Part shown: positions 1-11,299 of the stretch, in pieces
How positions within the stretch are numbered: position 1 is the stretch's first letter
Layout of the letters: each line of letters begins with the position of its first letter
Assembly (NCBI GenBank): GCA_031308135.1
Contig: JAHLJT010008756.1
Coordinates: 67,010,026 to 67,074,025 of the forward strand
Source of the DNA: Acheta domesticus
Taxonomy: Eukaryota > Arthropoda > Insecta > Orthoptera > Gryllidae
Reading direction: 5' to 3'
DNA: 64,000 nucleotides
The notes under the pieces: generated by a model
Told to the model about the DNA's origin: nothing
Seen by the model: only the letters and a program-made list of their open reading frames with translations
Database searches by the model: none
Position numbers and translations under genes: made by a program

Positions 1-882
1 TACTATTGTTTCCCATTACCTGCTTTTAATTTCCCGCCTTACTAAGTACTTACGTAGTTATTAGGAAGTCTTAGCGTACCCGTGCGAGAAATCTCGCATG
101 TTATCCCATCCTTTCCCTATCCTTCCATTTCCATGTTAAGATGGAAAGTTGTCAATGAAACGTTTGTTTAAAACTAGTGGTGCTAAAACAGCACTTACTT
201 TCTCGCCTTTAGTAATGGTTATGAAATACTATTTATACCACAATTTCTCTCCGAATTAACAAATTGCAGACATCATTTTTTGTGTAACTCATTTAAAATC
301 GTAGAACATTTGATACAAAAAATAAAAAGTTTCAAGCAATAGATTTTGATTCAAAATTTTAAATGAAAATATATTTCTGGCGTTGAATTCATTGTATAAG
401 GTATGCAATGTATTCACGAAACATATCGGATGAGTTTTTTAGCCTTACAATATTCTTTTCAAGCATTATGCGAAAACGTAAAATAATTAAAAGTTAATAA
501 ATAATACGATACTGATAGCGTTGCCAAACAAATGCAAATAGATCAAAAATATACACTAGCAATTATTAAACACTATAGTATTATAATATTCTCCAAATAA
601 ATTAAAGTATAAGTTTATATTAACGCCTCTTGTTATCAGTACCTGTCATTATCTTATATCGCTTTCTGTGCGGCGTTACAATTACAGGCTACGTTACAAG
701 CAACAATGATGGCAAATTCGTATGGAATACATGTTTTGCCAATTAGCAGTGTTAATACCGCTAGAAAGAAAATGGAAATGGATAGAAAAATATAATAATT
801 AAATATAATATTTTTTCAATTTCAATTCAGTTTTATTAGCAACTAGCTGGCACCCGGTGCGTTGCTGCCGCAGATGAAATAA
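1..882. other. AT-rich intergenic sequence, no gene seen
   Basis: No coding signal or splice-flanked conserved exon is visible. The only recognisable item is an end motif of the Helitron-like family at about 172-196 on the minus strand, listed separately. Confidence 0.6.
172..196 (-). repeat. Helitron-like 3' end motif (degenerate copy)
   Basis: On the minus strand this reads GTGCTGTTTTAGCAC followed by CACTAG and then T. The first 15 bases form a perfect 5-bp stem with a 5-base loop. The same end recurs at 5409, 12682, 29512, 41080 and 63942. Interior sequence homologous to the other copies was not recognised here, so this copy is either very short or strongly diverged. Confidence 0.45.
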
Positions 883-1330
883 TTGAAAGAATATTCCTCT
901 CCCCCTTTTTTTTTCTTTCTCCACCCTATTTTTCTCCTCTCTCCCTCCCCCTATATTTTCCTCATCTCTCATTTTCCTCACTCTCCCTCTCTCTCTTTTT
1001 CATCTGTGTCTCTTTTCCCCCTCTGTGTCTCTTTTCTCCCCTCTCTGACTTTTCCAGCTCTCTATTTCCCATCTCTCTATTTCTCTCACCCTCTATTTTC
1101 CTTCTCTTTCACTATTTTCCTTCTCTTTCTCTATTTCCCCCTCTTTCTCTATATCCTTCTCTTTCTCTGTTTCCCTACATCTCTCTGTTTTTCCTCTCTT
1201 TATTTTCTTTCTCTCTCTTTTCCCTCTCTTTATTTTCTTTCTCTCATTTTTTCCACTTCCCTCTCTCGCACTTCCCTCTGTCTTTGTCCCTCCGTCTTTT
1301 CCCCTCTCCTTTCATCAACTTGCGCCGGCT
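883..1330 (+). repeat. Long polypyrimidine tract
   Basis: About 450 bases are almost pure C and T on the plus strand. The tract consists of irregular CTCTTTCTCTATTTCC-like units that change gradually along its length. It leaves one frame open with an all F/S/L/P composition, which is a composition artefact rather than a protein. Such tracts can form triplex (H-DNA) structures and vary in length between individuals. Confidence 0.85.
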
Positions 1331-2472
1331 GCTCCTCGTGTTCTCCTCGACCTCGCTCCACGGCACATGGCAACGCCCAGCAACAATGAAGCTGACGTGA
1401 ATCGAGAGATGCATTTCACTGAAGCGCCATCATGTGCTCTAGAGCCATCTAGTGGAGTTACAATAAATGTACAATTCCTACGTACTTACCGCAAGTGCAA
1501 GCAATAAGTTGACACATTTTTATCGCAATTAGATGCCTGGTACAGCAGCACATTAAGCACGAACCAACAAACATTGATTTTCATATATTAATTTTCTGTA
1601 TAATTATTTTTCGTGAAATTTTCCGATATTTTAATAGTTATTCTGCTATTCGGGGCAGAGATGAATCCAACAAATTGGAGGTAATTAAAATTGGTCCAGT
1701 CATTCTTGAGTTATAAATGGTTTAATTAACCCGACTTTGTTTTATTTACTTCGAATCTGCACGTCTTAGAGCAGGTGGAGTAATATTGAGAAGCGCCGGA
1801 CCAGCAAAAATGTAATAGAATGTTCAAAAAAATCTCATCCTGTAGTATACGGTATGAGAAATGTTAGCTTTTAGGGCCCTACAACGCTTTGTGTTACGTG
1901 TATCGTCTGCAAAATGTGATTTGGCAGTATAAAAAAAAGAAAAAAAGAACACAAGGGGAATAAATTATAATATATGAAAAGTAGAAGACGGAGGAATCTC
2001 TGATAGCTTTATATTTATATATTTGGAAGACCAGCAGACTGTAAATAAAATGATACACATAACACATGAAATTAATGGAGCTGTACGTTATTGCATAGAT
2101 GGATGGAATATGATAGGGCAAAAGAGAACAACATTGGCTGTAATAAAAAATAACAAATATTTAATTACTAAAAAAATTGAGTTGAAAAGTTAGTAAACAA
2201 ACAAAAAAATATTAAAAACAGTATGAAAAAAAATTAATGTGAAAAAAAAGTAATGAAAAGGAAATGAACAAAAGTAATTGAAAACAGTAATCTTGAAGTC
2301 AGAAGTTGAGAAAAAATTAAAGTCTTTTCTTGCGTTAAATTTAAATAGATTAAAAGAGTGCACTCAAGTAGAATTCTGATGCATCAGAAAGAAGTTTGAA
2401 ATAAGTAACCGGTCACTTATCCGTTGGAGCTCTGGTGGGTTTTTCTTGCAGCAGATGTCGGCTGAGAGATGT
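1331..2472. other. Intergenic sequence with one dispersed repeat, no gene seen
   Basis: AT-rich sequence, strongly A-rich between about 2150 and 2300. It contains the first copy of the repeat paired with 3450-3565. No convincing coding region was found on either strand. Confidence 0.5.
1618..1745 (+). repeat. Dispersed repeat, copy 1
   Basis: About 120 bases match 3450-3565 in the same orientation. They share TTCGGGGC(A/G)GAGATGAATCC, AATTAAAATTG and a TTCTTGAGTTATA segment. The two copies bracket the GC-rich block at 2400-3300, so they may be the remains of one element into which that block inserted. No family name is recognised. Confidence 0.6.
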
Positions 2473-2671
2473 TGCAGCAGCAGAAGATTGTTGACGGGGA
2501 TGGCGCAGAGTTGCGACCCCAAATTAAAGTGTTGTGCAGAGCAGCGTCTTCCAGCAGATTGCAGTTGGCAACTAGGCGTTGCACCGCATATTTTAAGTAA
2601 ATGCTGGAGCGCCGCGTCTTGCAATAGATTGCGGTAGGCAAAACAGATTTTTGCACCACATACAAAAGTAG
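2473..2671 (+). repeat. Imperfect tandem repeat, three units of about 60 bp
   Basis: Three diverged units begin near 2473, 2551 and 2613. Each runs from a GCAGCAG-like or CGTCTT-like start, through AGATTG and GGCA, to a TTGC-ACC-CA-AT block and an AAGT end. The last two units are most alike (GCGTCTT...GATTGC...TTGCACC). Open frames across it on both strands follow from the repeat and are not conserved coding sequence. Confidence 0.6.
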
Positions 2672-2814
2672 GTCACATCTCTGCGGAGGTCGCCACAAGA
2701 CTCCTTGTTCTCGTCGGATGAAAAGGTTTTGAAAACTGGTCGGTCGAAATGTTGTCCTTTCGTGGCACACAGGGGCGCTAGTGTCAATTTGCGTGTGTGT
2801 CTGAGGGCTAGCGC

Positions 2815-3167
2815 TGTTGGGGAGATGGCGAAGCTTGTGCACGCACTCAGCGCGCACGCATGCCCTTGGAGCCGGAGGGACTCGGACAGGAAGTTGCCAA
2901 AAAATTCGCCTGGAATAACAGCCTCTGGCACGTTCGCAGTCGCCACCCCAACGGGGGCGGGACGCGCGGAGGACGTGGGGTGGCGACTGCGTGGGGTTGG
3001 GGTGGCGACTGCGTGGGGTTGGGACTGCGTTGGGGTAGCGACTGCGAACGTGCCAGAGGCTGTTATTCCAGGCGAATTTTTTTTGGCAACTTCCTGTCCG
3101 AGTCCCTCCGGCTCCAAGGGCATGCGTGCGCGCTGAGTGCGTGCACAAGCTTCGCCATCTCCCCAGC
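2815..3167. repeat. GC-rich inverted repeat (fold-back) with ~137-bp arms
   Basis: The left arm (about 2819-2955) and right arm (about 3027-3163) are near-perfect reverse complements. They differ mainly in the length of one A/T run and single substitutions. The ~70-base spacer is G-rich, with repeated GTGGCGACTGCGTGGGG units. The base composition contrasts sharply with the AT-rich surroundings. It resembles a fold-back element or a recent duplicated inversion, and no target duplication could be fixed. Confidence 0.85.
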
Positions 3168-3449
3168 AGGGGTGCAGGGGTCCAGCTCGGCGAGGCGACG
3201 ACTGCATTCCTCCGTACGACGCCACTCCGACCGATTTCACTCACATACAGTTTTCAACACTCTACATTGGTTGTTCAAATAATTGAGTATAAAGAATTGT
3301 GCTACAAGAGTCCCCTGAGTGCAAGGAAATAAAAAATTCAATAAATAGTTTTAAATTGGGACGTAACACTTTGTTTAGGAGTTATTTAACGATATAGATT
3401 GGAACTGTGTAGCGGGCTGCGTTTTTTATTCTTCAGCGCCGTGTAGCGC

Positions 3450-3565
3450 CATTTTTTCGATATTTTATTAGTTATTCTCTTATTCGGGGCGGAGATGAAT
3501 CCAACAAAACAGAAATAATTAAAATTGATTTAGTCGTTCTTGAGTTATACATGGTGTAACTAACA
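3450..3565 (+). repeat. Dispersed repeat, copy 2
   Basis: Homologous to 1618-1745 in the same orientation. It ends close to the AT microsatellite at 3575. Confidence 0.6.
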
Positions 3566-3574
3566 CAACTGTTG

Positions 3575-3634
<60 letters not shown>

Positions 3635-3639
3635 GTATA
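3575..3639. repeat. (TA)n microsatellite with (ATGT)n tail
   Basis: About 48 bases of alternating TA are followed by roughly four ATGT units. Confidence 0.95.
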
Positions 3640-4079
3640 CCGTGTGGCTCATCTAAGATGTTCCCTTCAATTTTCTCCTGAACCGTTGCAGATACTGAGA
3701 AGCGGTTTTCACTAAAACTACTATATCCAAGGGTCACATATGGTTATGCATAATATTATTCTATTGCATTTTTTATTGCAGAGATATTGACCCAACTTCG
3801 ATTTTTTAAATGGAACCCTATAGATTTTTTTAGCTCATCATAACAAGCGTGAAGAGACGAGTTCATAAATATGTTATATAACAAAATTTTCGAGAAATTA
3901 ATAGTTTTTAAGACGCACTTCGACTGCTGGTTTCGGTAATCTGAACGAGAAATTCCGGGAGATATGCGGCGAGTATGTGAATATGCGGCATATACATGAA
4001 GCCCCTGGAACATTTCCAAAATTTTCAAAACAATGGCGCCAACATTATTAACTACATTTTATTCTTGGATAGTGTAAGA
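3640..4079. other. AT-rich sequence, no gene seen
   Basis: No coding signal. A phrase near 3805 (TTCGATTTTTTAAATGGAAC) resembles one at about 25410-25425, so this is probably part of an undefined dispersed repeat. Confidence 0.4.
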
Positions 4080-5412
4080 GTCATTTAAAAGAATGGTGTA
4101 GGTCTCATCTTGGTTGAAAACTCTAATTTCTCGAAAATTGAAAAAATTCAAAATTTTTTCGGCATCTTCCTAGAACTACAATTATGAAGATACTGTTTTC
4201 TCTTAATGAAATCTGTTTATAATAAACATGTCTTCAAAAATATAAGTATTTTTTGAGAAAATTCGTGACAAACATACAATTTTTTATTTTCTTTAAACAT
4301 TTTTTTCTTAAAAACCGCACATGATGACCTGAGATAGTGTAAAGGAAGCTTAAGAGAATGGAACAGGTTTCATATTCATTGAAATGCCAGATTTTGCAAA
4401 ACTTTTTAAAAATTAAAAACATTTTCTGCGTCTACGATTGTGAAGATACAATTGTTTTTCTTAATGAAATATGCTCATCAGAAACAGACCTTCAAAAAAT
4501 GTCATTTTTTGAAAATATGAGTAATTTTTCTATAATTTCCTGACAAACACAATCGCCCGCTCGCAATTTGCCGCGCTTCGTTTTCAGCGTCTTCTTACCA
4601 CTAAAATTGTGAAAATACCATATTTTCTCAATGAAATGTATTTATATAAACTACATCTTCAAATAAGTCGATGCTTAATTTTTTGAAAATAAGAGTAATT
4701 TTTCTATAATTTCGTGACAAACATAATAGCCTGCTGCAAATTGACTGCGGTTCAGACAGCTTGATGCATCGTAAAATTAGAATTTGCAATATTGTATATT
4801 ATTTCTTTCTTCGTTTCTTACATTTCACCTTTTGTTATACATTTACACAATAATATTTTAGAAATTATTTATTTTGAAATATTTGAAATAAAAAGAACTA
4901 ACTCTCAGAGAATATCGACAATGCAGGAAATGCAACAATATAATTTCATTTCGCTCTCGCTAATTTCTGTGAATTACGTGTCATTGCTGACTTGATGTAG
5001 CTGTATGAAAAGGAGTTATAATTGTTAAATTTATGTTAATATTTGCATGGCAATATTTAGTTTTCATACCAAATGCTATATTATTTTTAGTGAGTAGAGT
5101 ATTTTTGCATAGTTTTAGAATACTCTACTCCATTCATAGCCCTATGAAATGCATTTCTATATTGTTCAAGGTATCAGGTTTCTTTTTCTAATACAAGTTT
5201 ACAAACCTTTTGTATTATAGTTTTATGTAGGTGTAGACTTCACATTGTCCTGAAAACACTGCAATGGAAACAGTGAGTTGTTTGCTTCTTGGTTGAATTG
5301 GACGTTTTCAAATAATTGCAAAGATGTTAGTAGCGCAAAGAATGCAATATTTCAATACTACATAGCTGTTTCCAGTAACACGGGAACGTATGTGCTGTTG
5401 TAGTACCACTAG
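4080..5412 (+). mobile_element. Helitron-like / DINE-like non-autonomous element, copy A
   Basis: The 3' half matches 11800-12685 over about 900 bases. The 5' half (4130-4740) is built from diverged tandem units. Each has an ATTTTTTGAAAATA segment, then TTTCTATAATTTC and GTGACAAACA, then a C(A/G)CTTCG-like block. The element ends at 5409-5412 with CTAG followed by T, preceded by TGTGCTGTTGTAGTAC, a weak hairpin. Helitrons end in a hairpin plus CTRR and insert before T. The hairpin here lies only a few bases from the CTAG, closer than usual, so the assignment is tentative. Confidence 0.5.
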
Positions 5413-5984
5413 TTTTAATCCACAAAATACTGAAAATTAAAGAGAGAAATCATTTTATCAATTGACATTTAACCACATTCAATATCATGCAAGATGATAA
5501 CTACAATTAATCTTTACTGACAGTAAATCACAATTCAAATCTTCAAATCTCAATATATGCAAGTTTAGATACAACATGCGTTGGATAATAATAAAAAGGA
5601 ATTAATAGAAAAACACGTAGTAAATTTATTTGGTTTTTAAAACTACACATTTTTCTAAACATTTTCAAAGCGTTAAAATGTTCCATAATGTTGTTCAAGT
5701 TTTCTTTGCAATTTTACTTTTCAATGTTCACATACCAAATATTTTTACATATACATTTTCTCAGAAAGTAAAAATTGTTTGCATAGTTTTTTACTTCCTC
5801 ATTGTTTTCCTATGTCAGTAAACTCACTTTTTCGTGATATATGGACATCATATGAAGTTCATGGCCACTTGTGCCAATGCTTATGTTTCATTGACAATTT
5901 CATTCTAAAGGAAAATACATGGGAAATAGTCATAAATAAAGAAATGGCCAAAAAATATTAACAAACTCGTCAAAAACAAGGAAA
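5413..5984. other. AT-rich sequence, no gene seen
   Basis: No conserved coding features were seen; the open frames are short and of AT-driven composition. Confidence 0.5.
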
Positions 5985-7200
5985 TATGTCAGACAGTGGT
6001 GATAATAGTAGCTACACATGTCTCTTTTTTACCACATTCATTACCAAAACATTAATTATGTTCACAATCAGAGTTCACTTATGATTTCAAATTATTCACT
6101 TCAAACAACATTATTAAATAAAAGAACACAAAGCATCAAAGTGGCCAAAAAATTCTACTACAGTAACTATATTCATACGCAACTATATTCACAAGCAAAT
6201 ACAGTCCCAAGTAGTGGCAATATTGCTAGCTCATTTTTTATTGGATGAAATCACTGATTTATGTTTACAATATTCTAAGGCCTATAAATCATTCCAAACA
6301 AACTCATTAAATGAAAGTACAAAATGATAAAAAATACTACTATACTACTATTCACGAGCAATTAAGGGCCCAGACTGGTAATAAGCATGGCTCCACATTT
6401 CTCTCTCTTTTTTGGTGAAAAAAATGTTTTTTTATAATGAAAGGACTTTCACCTTTTTGTCAAATTCCAAACAAAATCATTAAGTAACAAATCAGAACCT
6501 CTTTGGAATATTTTCTTCTTGGTCATTTGCACTCACTTCATTTTTGTCTGAATAAAACATTTATTTTGATTATAACCAGAGCACTGATGCCTTCAAATCA
6601 CTCAAATTACAAACAAATCTACAAGTTAAAAAAATATTAAGAAAAACAAAATCATTAAGTAAAAAAACCCTCAGGAATGTTTTGTTCTTGCCTCTTGCTC
6701 TCAATTTGTTTTATCTGATCAAAACATAACAGTAAACTCCCAATTATTTGCGAAATAGGGTCGAGCAGCAATCGTGAGTCATGGAGTTCAGCGGATACTG
6801 CGTTTGTTGGATGAAAAAGGACGCAGATCAACCCGAAAATGCATTAAAACAATTTGTATTATACATACACAAAAATGTGGAATAATTTTAGTAGTTCCTT
6901 ACAAAAATACTTTCGCATTAAAAGTCTGTCACTTCGATCTGAAATATAGCTTCTTTATTTTGGATTTTTTTAGTACTATTGTGTTCCACAATTGTGCGTT
7001 AAGATTTTCATTTCATACTGTAATTTATCACTGCAAAAATTATGAACACGAATTCTAAAAAATATCACAAATAATCCGACCGCGGATAATCGGGAGTTAC
7101 TAATTATTTATTATTACCAGAGTAATGACGCCTGTAAATCATTAAAATTCCAAACAAAATCATCAATATCAAAAAACACAAAACACAACCAGAGGGACGT
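5985..7200 (+). repeat. Degenerate tandem repeat array (~120-150-bp units)
   Basis: Five or six diverged units recur. Each has TTATTTTGATTATAACCAGAG-like text, then a T(T/G)(C/T)AAATCA segment, then CCAAACAAAATCATTAA(A/G)T. Recognisable units lie near 6030-6140, 6235-6330, 6440-6500, 6555-6670 and 7100-7190. A pogo-like MITE (6729-7100) interrupts the last one. The copies are too diverged to fix unit borders by eye. Confidence 0.5.
6729..7100. mobile_element. Pogo/Tigger-like MITE with TA target duplication
   Basis: Inverted ends match: the left reads GTAAACTCCCAATTATTTGCG and the right, reverse-complemented, reads GTAACTCCCGATTATCCGCGG. TA lies on both sides (6727-6728 and 7101-7102). The ends resemble those of the full Tigger element at 27174. 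Removing the insert restores a unit of the surrounding tandem repeat. The 372-base interior has no transposase frame. Confidence 0.6.
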
Positions 7201-7674
7201 TTGTCTTCCTTATTGTTGGCGGTCAAGCATGGATAACGTGCTACGAGATAATTGAGTAGTCGGAGAGGCGCGAATAGAACTTCCAAAGAATGGGATGGAA
7301 TTTCTCATATAACTATTCATGACAAACATAGGATGCTCTCTAATACAAATGTTTCTTGATTATATATTCCAAGATATTTCGTATCGTTTTCATTAAATTT
7401 TGAATTGCGATTGGAACTTTCGTAGTACTTCACTTTATCACTTGAAGCGTCCTATACTTGAATTTTTCTGTATACACTTATTCTTCATGGAACACTTCAC
7501 AAGAAAAACATTTCATCATTAAATCCTCGACTCTTCGCGGCTAACTGGAAGATGCGTTTGCAGACCCAATGCAGATTAACCTCGAAAATCCATTTCTGCA
7601 GCGTTTTTTAAATGAATGGGGCAGGCTCTTGTAGCACGCGCGGACTGCCAAAGTTAGTGCATGGGATTGTGGAG
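7201..7674. other. Sequence downstream of the small minus-strand gene, nothing assigned
   Basis: This would hold the 3' UTR of the small minus-strand frame ending at 7675. No clear AATAAA signal on the minus strand could be tied to it. Confidence 0.4.
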
Positions 7675-7890
7675 CTAGTTGCGACGTTGTCTGCGCCCAC
7701 CTTCTGACACAGTGGTGGTGCGAACGTGTTCTTTGATGCGAACGCGTCCAGGCTCAATGACGGTTGTGCGCCTCTCGTCACGCATTTCTACGTACCCGGG
7801 GCTGTTGTGGACCAAGGCGCCGCTGCCAGATGGTCCCATTTCCATGGATTTGTACGCCATCGGATTCATGTAAGGGTGACGATCTGCCAT
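7675..7890 (-). CDS. Possible small protein, 71 residues, function unknown
   Basis: This minus-strand frame starts at ATG 7890-7888 in a good initiation context (CGAAATGG) and ends at 7675. It is markedly GC-rich against AT-rich flanks, as a real exon would be. The protein starts MADRHPYMNPM and has a Gly/Ser-rich middle, then two similar stretches of charged and Thr-Val residues (RRTTVIEPGRV and VRTTTVSEGG). It ends in a basic RRQRRN tail. No signal peptide, membrane segment or known domain is recognised. It could be a single-exon gene or the last exon of a longer one. The plus strand is also open over much of it, so coding status needs expression evidence. Confidence 0.5.
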   Translation of the reverse strand: MADRHPYMNPMAYKSMEMGPSGSGALVHNSPGYVEMRDERRTTVIEPGRVRIKEHVRTTTVSEGGRRQRRN

Positions 7891-9559
7891 TTCGGTTCTT
7901 CGCACTTCAATGCTGCTACACTGTACACAAAGCGCGGTGCCCTAGCTAGAATTGGCAACTGGGACAGATACCAGAGAGTATGTTACTAATGCCAATTCTG
8001 ACTCGTACTGAGTTCACTTTGAGTTGAAGCTTGCAACGGCGTCTTAATGCAAACAAGGGTGTGAGATATCTGCTTGAATGGCCAGTGGCACCAACCGTTT
8101 GGAACGCAACTCATGCGTTGACGATGGTGCTCTAAAGTGCTGTGACGCGCCTTCCAACGAACTTCTTCGTGTCTTTTTAACGCATATCAAAATATATTTT
8201 TTGAGCTGTTAATTCAAACTATTTGACCTGTTCAATTACTCGGATAATATATTCGAGTTCCTTATTTCCTCCCATGTCTTTATTATGAGTTGGAAATGTT
8301 AATTTAATTGAAATGATGTGGTGTGTTGTCTTATGTCATTTATCAAAATCTGTGTATTTAATGCCGTATATCTGTTGAAAAAAAAACAACTTTGATATAT
8401 ATATCCATGTAATATCCTTCGATCATTTATTGACTAATCGTTTCTATGTATTTTGTAAGTATTGATATTTTTGTGTGTGGTTTGTAATACTTTACAAAGT
8501 CTGTTTATGAATCAAATAATATTAACAATATGGTAACTATAACATTCTAATTCTACATTCGAATTTTATTCGGACCTTAGCTTTTTTACCCAATATTTTA
8601 GTTGATGTACTAGTATTAGTATGTATTATACAATATAGTATAGTAGTGCAATATATTGAAGTAAATGTTGACAGTCTAAGGGCCCGCTTTAATCAGTTAA
8701 CCCGCCGTTACTTGCGCTGTTAGAAAAAATCTAATAATTCTTTAACAATAACATTTACATCTTTCAATGCACGGAGATAACGCTTGAGTAATGCCTTTCG
8801 CACGATTCACCTCTACATCCGTTCATCGTTCTTATCAGTTCTGCGAAGGGAAGCACTATCGGAAGGTGCTGATTAGCGCGGCGCGTCGCACAGTGGGGCA
8901 GGAGACGGTAAAACATGAGAAAAATTCAAAAATCAAAAGTCGACCGATTCATGTTTACTGATTGTTGCTGCGTACAGGAAGGAGTACTCTATCTCAAACA
9001 TGCACGGACTTGTTCCCTGGCGTGTTTTTATACGAGTTTTGCATCGGCAAATCTGGTCAGTCGGTAAGTTACGCAGGGCGCGCTGGATGTATGCTAGTGT
9101 TTTTGAGTTTGTATAATGTAAACGCGAAGGAATTTTGGAACTAAATTAACATGGCTGATACATCAAAAGCTAAGTAAAAGTTTATCGTCATAATATTGCG
9201 AATATTTAGTGCCTGTTCGCTTACAAAAATATATTTGTCAACCTTTGGCAAAATTGCAAGAAATGCATGAATTGATAAAGATTTAGTTACCTTCCAAATG
9301 CGTCCAAGCAAAAATTTTTGTTGCATTAAATTGTGAATACATTCTACTTGAAGTATTTAATGAGAAATTTTGCCCGTTTTTGCCCCTTTCGAAAAAAATA
9401 TTTTTTTCTAAGTTCGTGCGTTGTTCTTTTTCAGTATCTCCGGAAGCGACGTTAGACATATCTCGAATGAACATAGTCTTATGAAGGGAACAGGGTACAA
9501 GAATATTCAAAAATAGGTTTGTTTCTTGAAAGAACACATTAGAGTAATAATTAATTGTC
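7891..9559. other. Intergenic, no gene supported
   Basis: The upstream side of the small frame (7891-8150) stays moderately GC-rich and could contain its promoter, but no TATA box or initiator can be defended. A short open stretch at 8962-9144 contains a GTAAGT at about 9063 but has no recognisable protein. Confidence 0.4.
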
Positions 9560-10800
9560 CCAAAACCTCTGAAAATGAATACAATCATTTAGTTCCCAAT
9601 ATAAGCAGAAATGGTCCGAACAGAATGTACGATAGATTTATTAATATAAATGAAAGATGGCTTCAGACATCATTGTGCTTTCTATATATAAAGACAGTGT
9701 CAGTGAAGCATATATCTCTGGTTCCAGTATCTTTCTGTCTTCTATCATCCCGCTGCAGTTGCTAACAAGAAATTCCGAAGACAAAGAAACGGTACTTTGG
9801 CAAAACCCATGCCCATCGTTTACTACACATTGCAGACCAATCAGAATGCAGTTGAAACCAGAGAGTGCGGAGCTTTCAGCTGAGAAAACATACATAGACA
9901 GTCAGATCTCTAACCCTCTATGATCAATCTGATGTGTAAGAATATTATTTTAAGGCACTGTTTGCTATGATTGACGGGAAGATTTGTAATGCTCTGACTG
10001 ACACCAAATTCACACAAATGCTATTTATGTTGAGAGACTTCTAAACAATTCGATGATATCGAAAAATGTCTAAATATGGAAATTCACTCCCCAGATTTGG
10101 AATTTGGTATTTCAGTACTGCACACTTGGATTCGATGCTTTGAGTGCCTGCTGCATATATCCTACAAAATTCCACTTAAATCATAGCAGGCGAGGAGAAA
10201 CCAAGATGATAGTCTGAAGATACGAAAAATACAGAAAGAATTCCAAGAAAATATGAATTTATGAGTGGACAGACCAAAGCCTAGATTTAGCAATTCTACT
10301 GATAGTAATACTGCAAGATCGTTTTTTGAAAATCCTGAGATATCGGCATGTGTAACAGGTCTTGATCGTGAACTAATAGAACGAATTCGCATAGTGATCA
10401 TCGCCATTTGAGTGGGTTTCGTATTAAGAAAAGTTCCAAACGTTTTGTGTTAATTTGTGTTAATATATGTGGAAAAATACCCTTGGTACTGTCGCCAACA
10501 GTACACAAACTACTTATTCATTGTCCAGCAGTGTTGGCGAAATCTTTACTACCTATTGGTCAGTTATCTGAAGAGACACGTAATAAGGAATTAATAAATT
10601 CAGGGAAGACTTTTCTCGTAAGTGTGCCATAGACAAAACCAATAAAGACATTTTTTACCGACTTCTGGTGTCATCTGACCCTGTTATCATAAGCTGTAGA
10701 CCACTTCCTGCAAAGAAAATTGAAGAACTTACGATAGAAGTTTTAAATATGATGTTGCTTGGAAAAGCACAATGTGAAACAGAAGATAATGATACTGCTG
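9560..10800 (+). pseudogene. Decayed arthropod multicopy (TE-derived) gene
   Basis: Plus-strand fragments in different frames recall a multicopy arthropod protein family that I know only as uncharacterised. They contain TVLWQNPCPS and THCRPIRMQLKPES at about 9790-9870, then MIDGKICNALTDT-like sequence near 9966-10005. Further on is SPTVHKLLIHCPAVLAKS with LLPIGQLSEE at about 10500-10570. The order and spacing suit a single ancestral protein of several hundred residues. Many stops and frameshifts interrupt it, so it cannot be functional. The wide copy number of the family suggests it travels with transposons, which is inference. No terminal repeats were identified. Confidence 0.55.
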
Positions 10801-11299
10801 AGTCTTCAGATTCATTATAATGATAAGAACTAGGTCATACAATGACGATACACACAGATAAAGGCAATCATTAAGAGTAACCTTTTCTTCATTAACAGAC
10901 ATTGTATCTGCAAGTTTTGAAACAACGTTTTTATAACACACTGTAATTTGAAATTAACGAATAATGTTATATTTTGCTTTATTTATGTTATTTAACATCT
11001 TTTGTTATCAACTCAGTCCATTACTGCTCTTCTGTTCACTTAAAATATTTATTCTCAACTTTGGAGGCCTCCTGCCCCACTGTGCGTCGTGTCAAATATT
11101 TTCTTACGCGCGAGCAACCGCTTAACATTTCGATACGATTATCACATCCACTCTTCTTCAGTGATACACTGGATTTTGTATCTTGANNNNNNNNNNNNNN
11201 NNNNNNNNNNNNNNNNNNNNNNNNNNNNNNNNNNNNNNNNNNNNNNNNNNNNNNNNNNNNNNNNNNNNNNNNNNNNNNNNNNNNNNGTGCTAATTACAC
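10801..11299. other. Intergenic sequence with a 100-base assembly gap (11187-11286)
   Basis: Nothing coding is seen before the N run. The run is exactly 100 bases, a conventional length for a gap of unknown size, so sequence may be missing here. Confidence 0.9.

Noticed and set aside
883..1389. 168-residue open frame rich in F, S, L and P
   Set aside because: It exists only because the polypyrimidine tract contains no stop codons in that frame; composition is pure tract translation.
2417..3282. Several long overlapping frames on both strands
   Set aside because: They cross the GC-rich inverted repeat and tandem repeat and are open on both strands; the arms encode the same text on opposite strands.
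5985..7200. CRISPR-like array
   Set aside because: Eukaryotic window; units are diverged and lack uniform repeat and spacer lengths.
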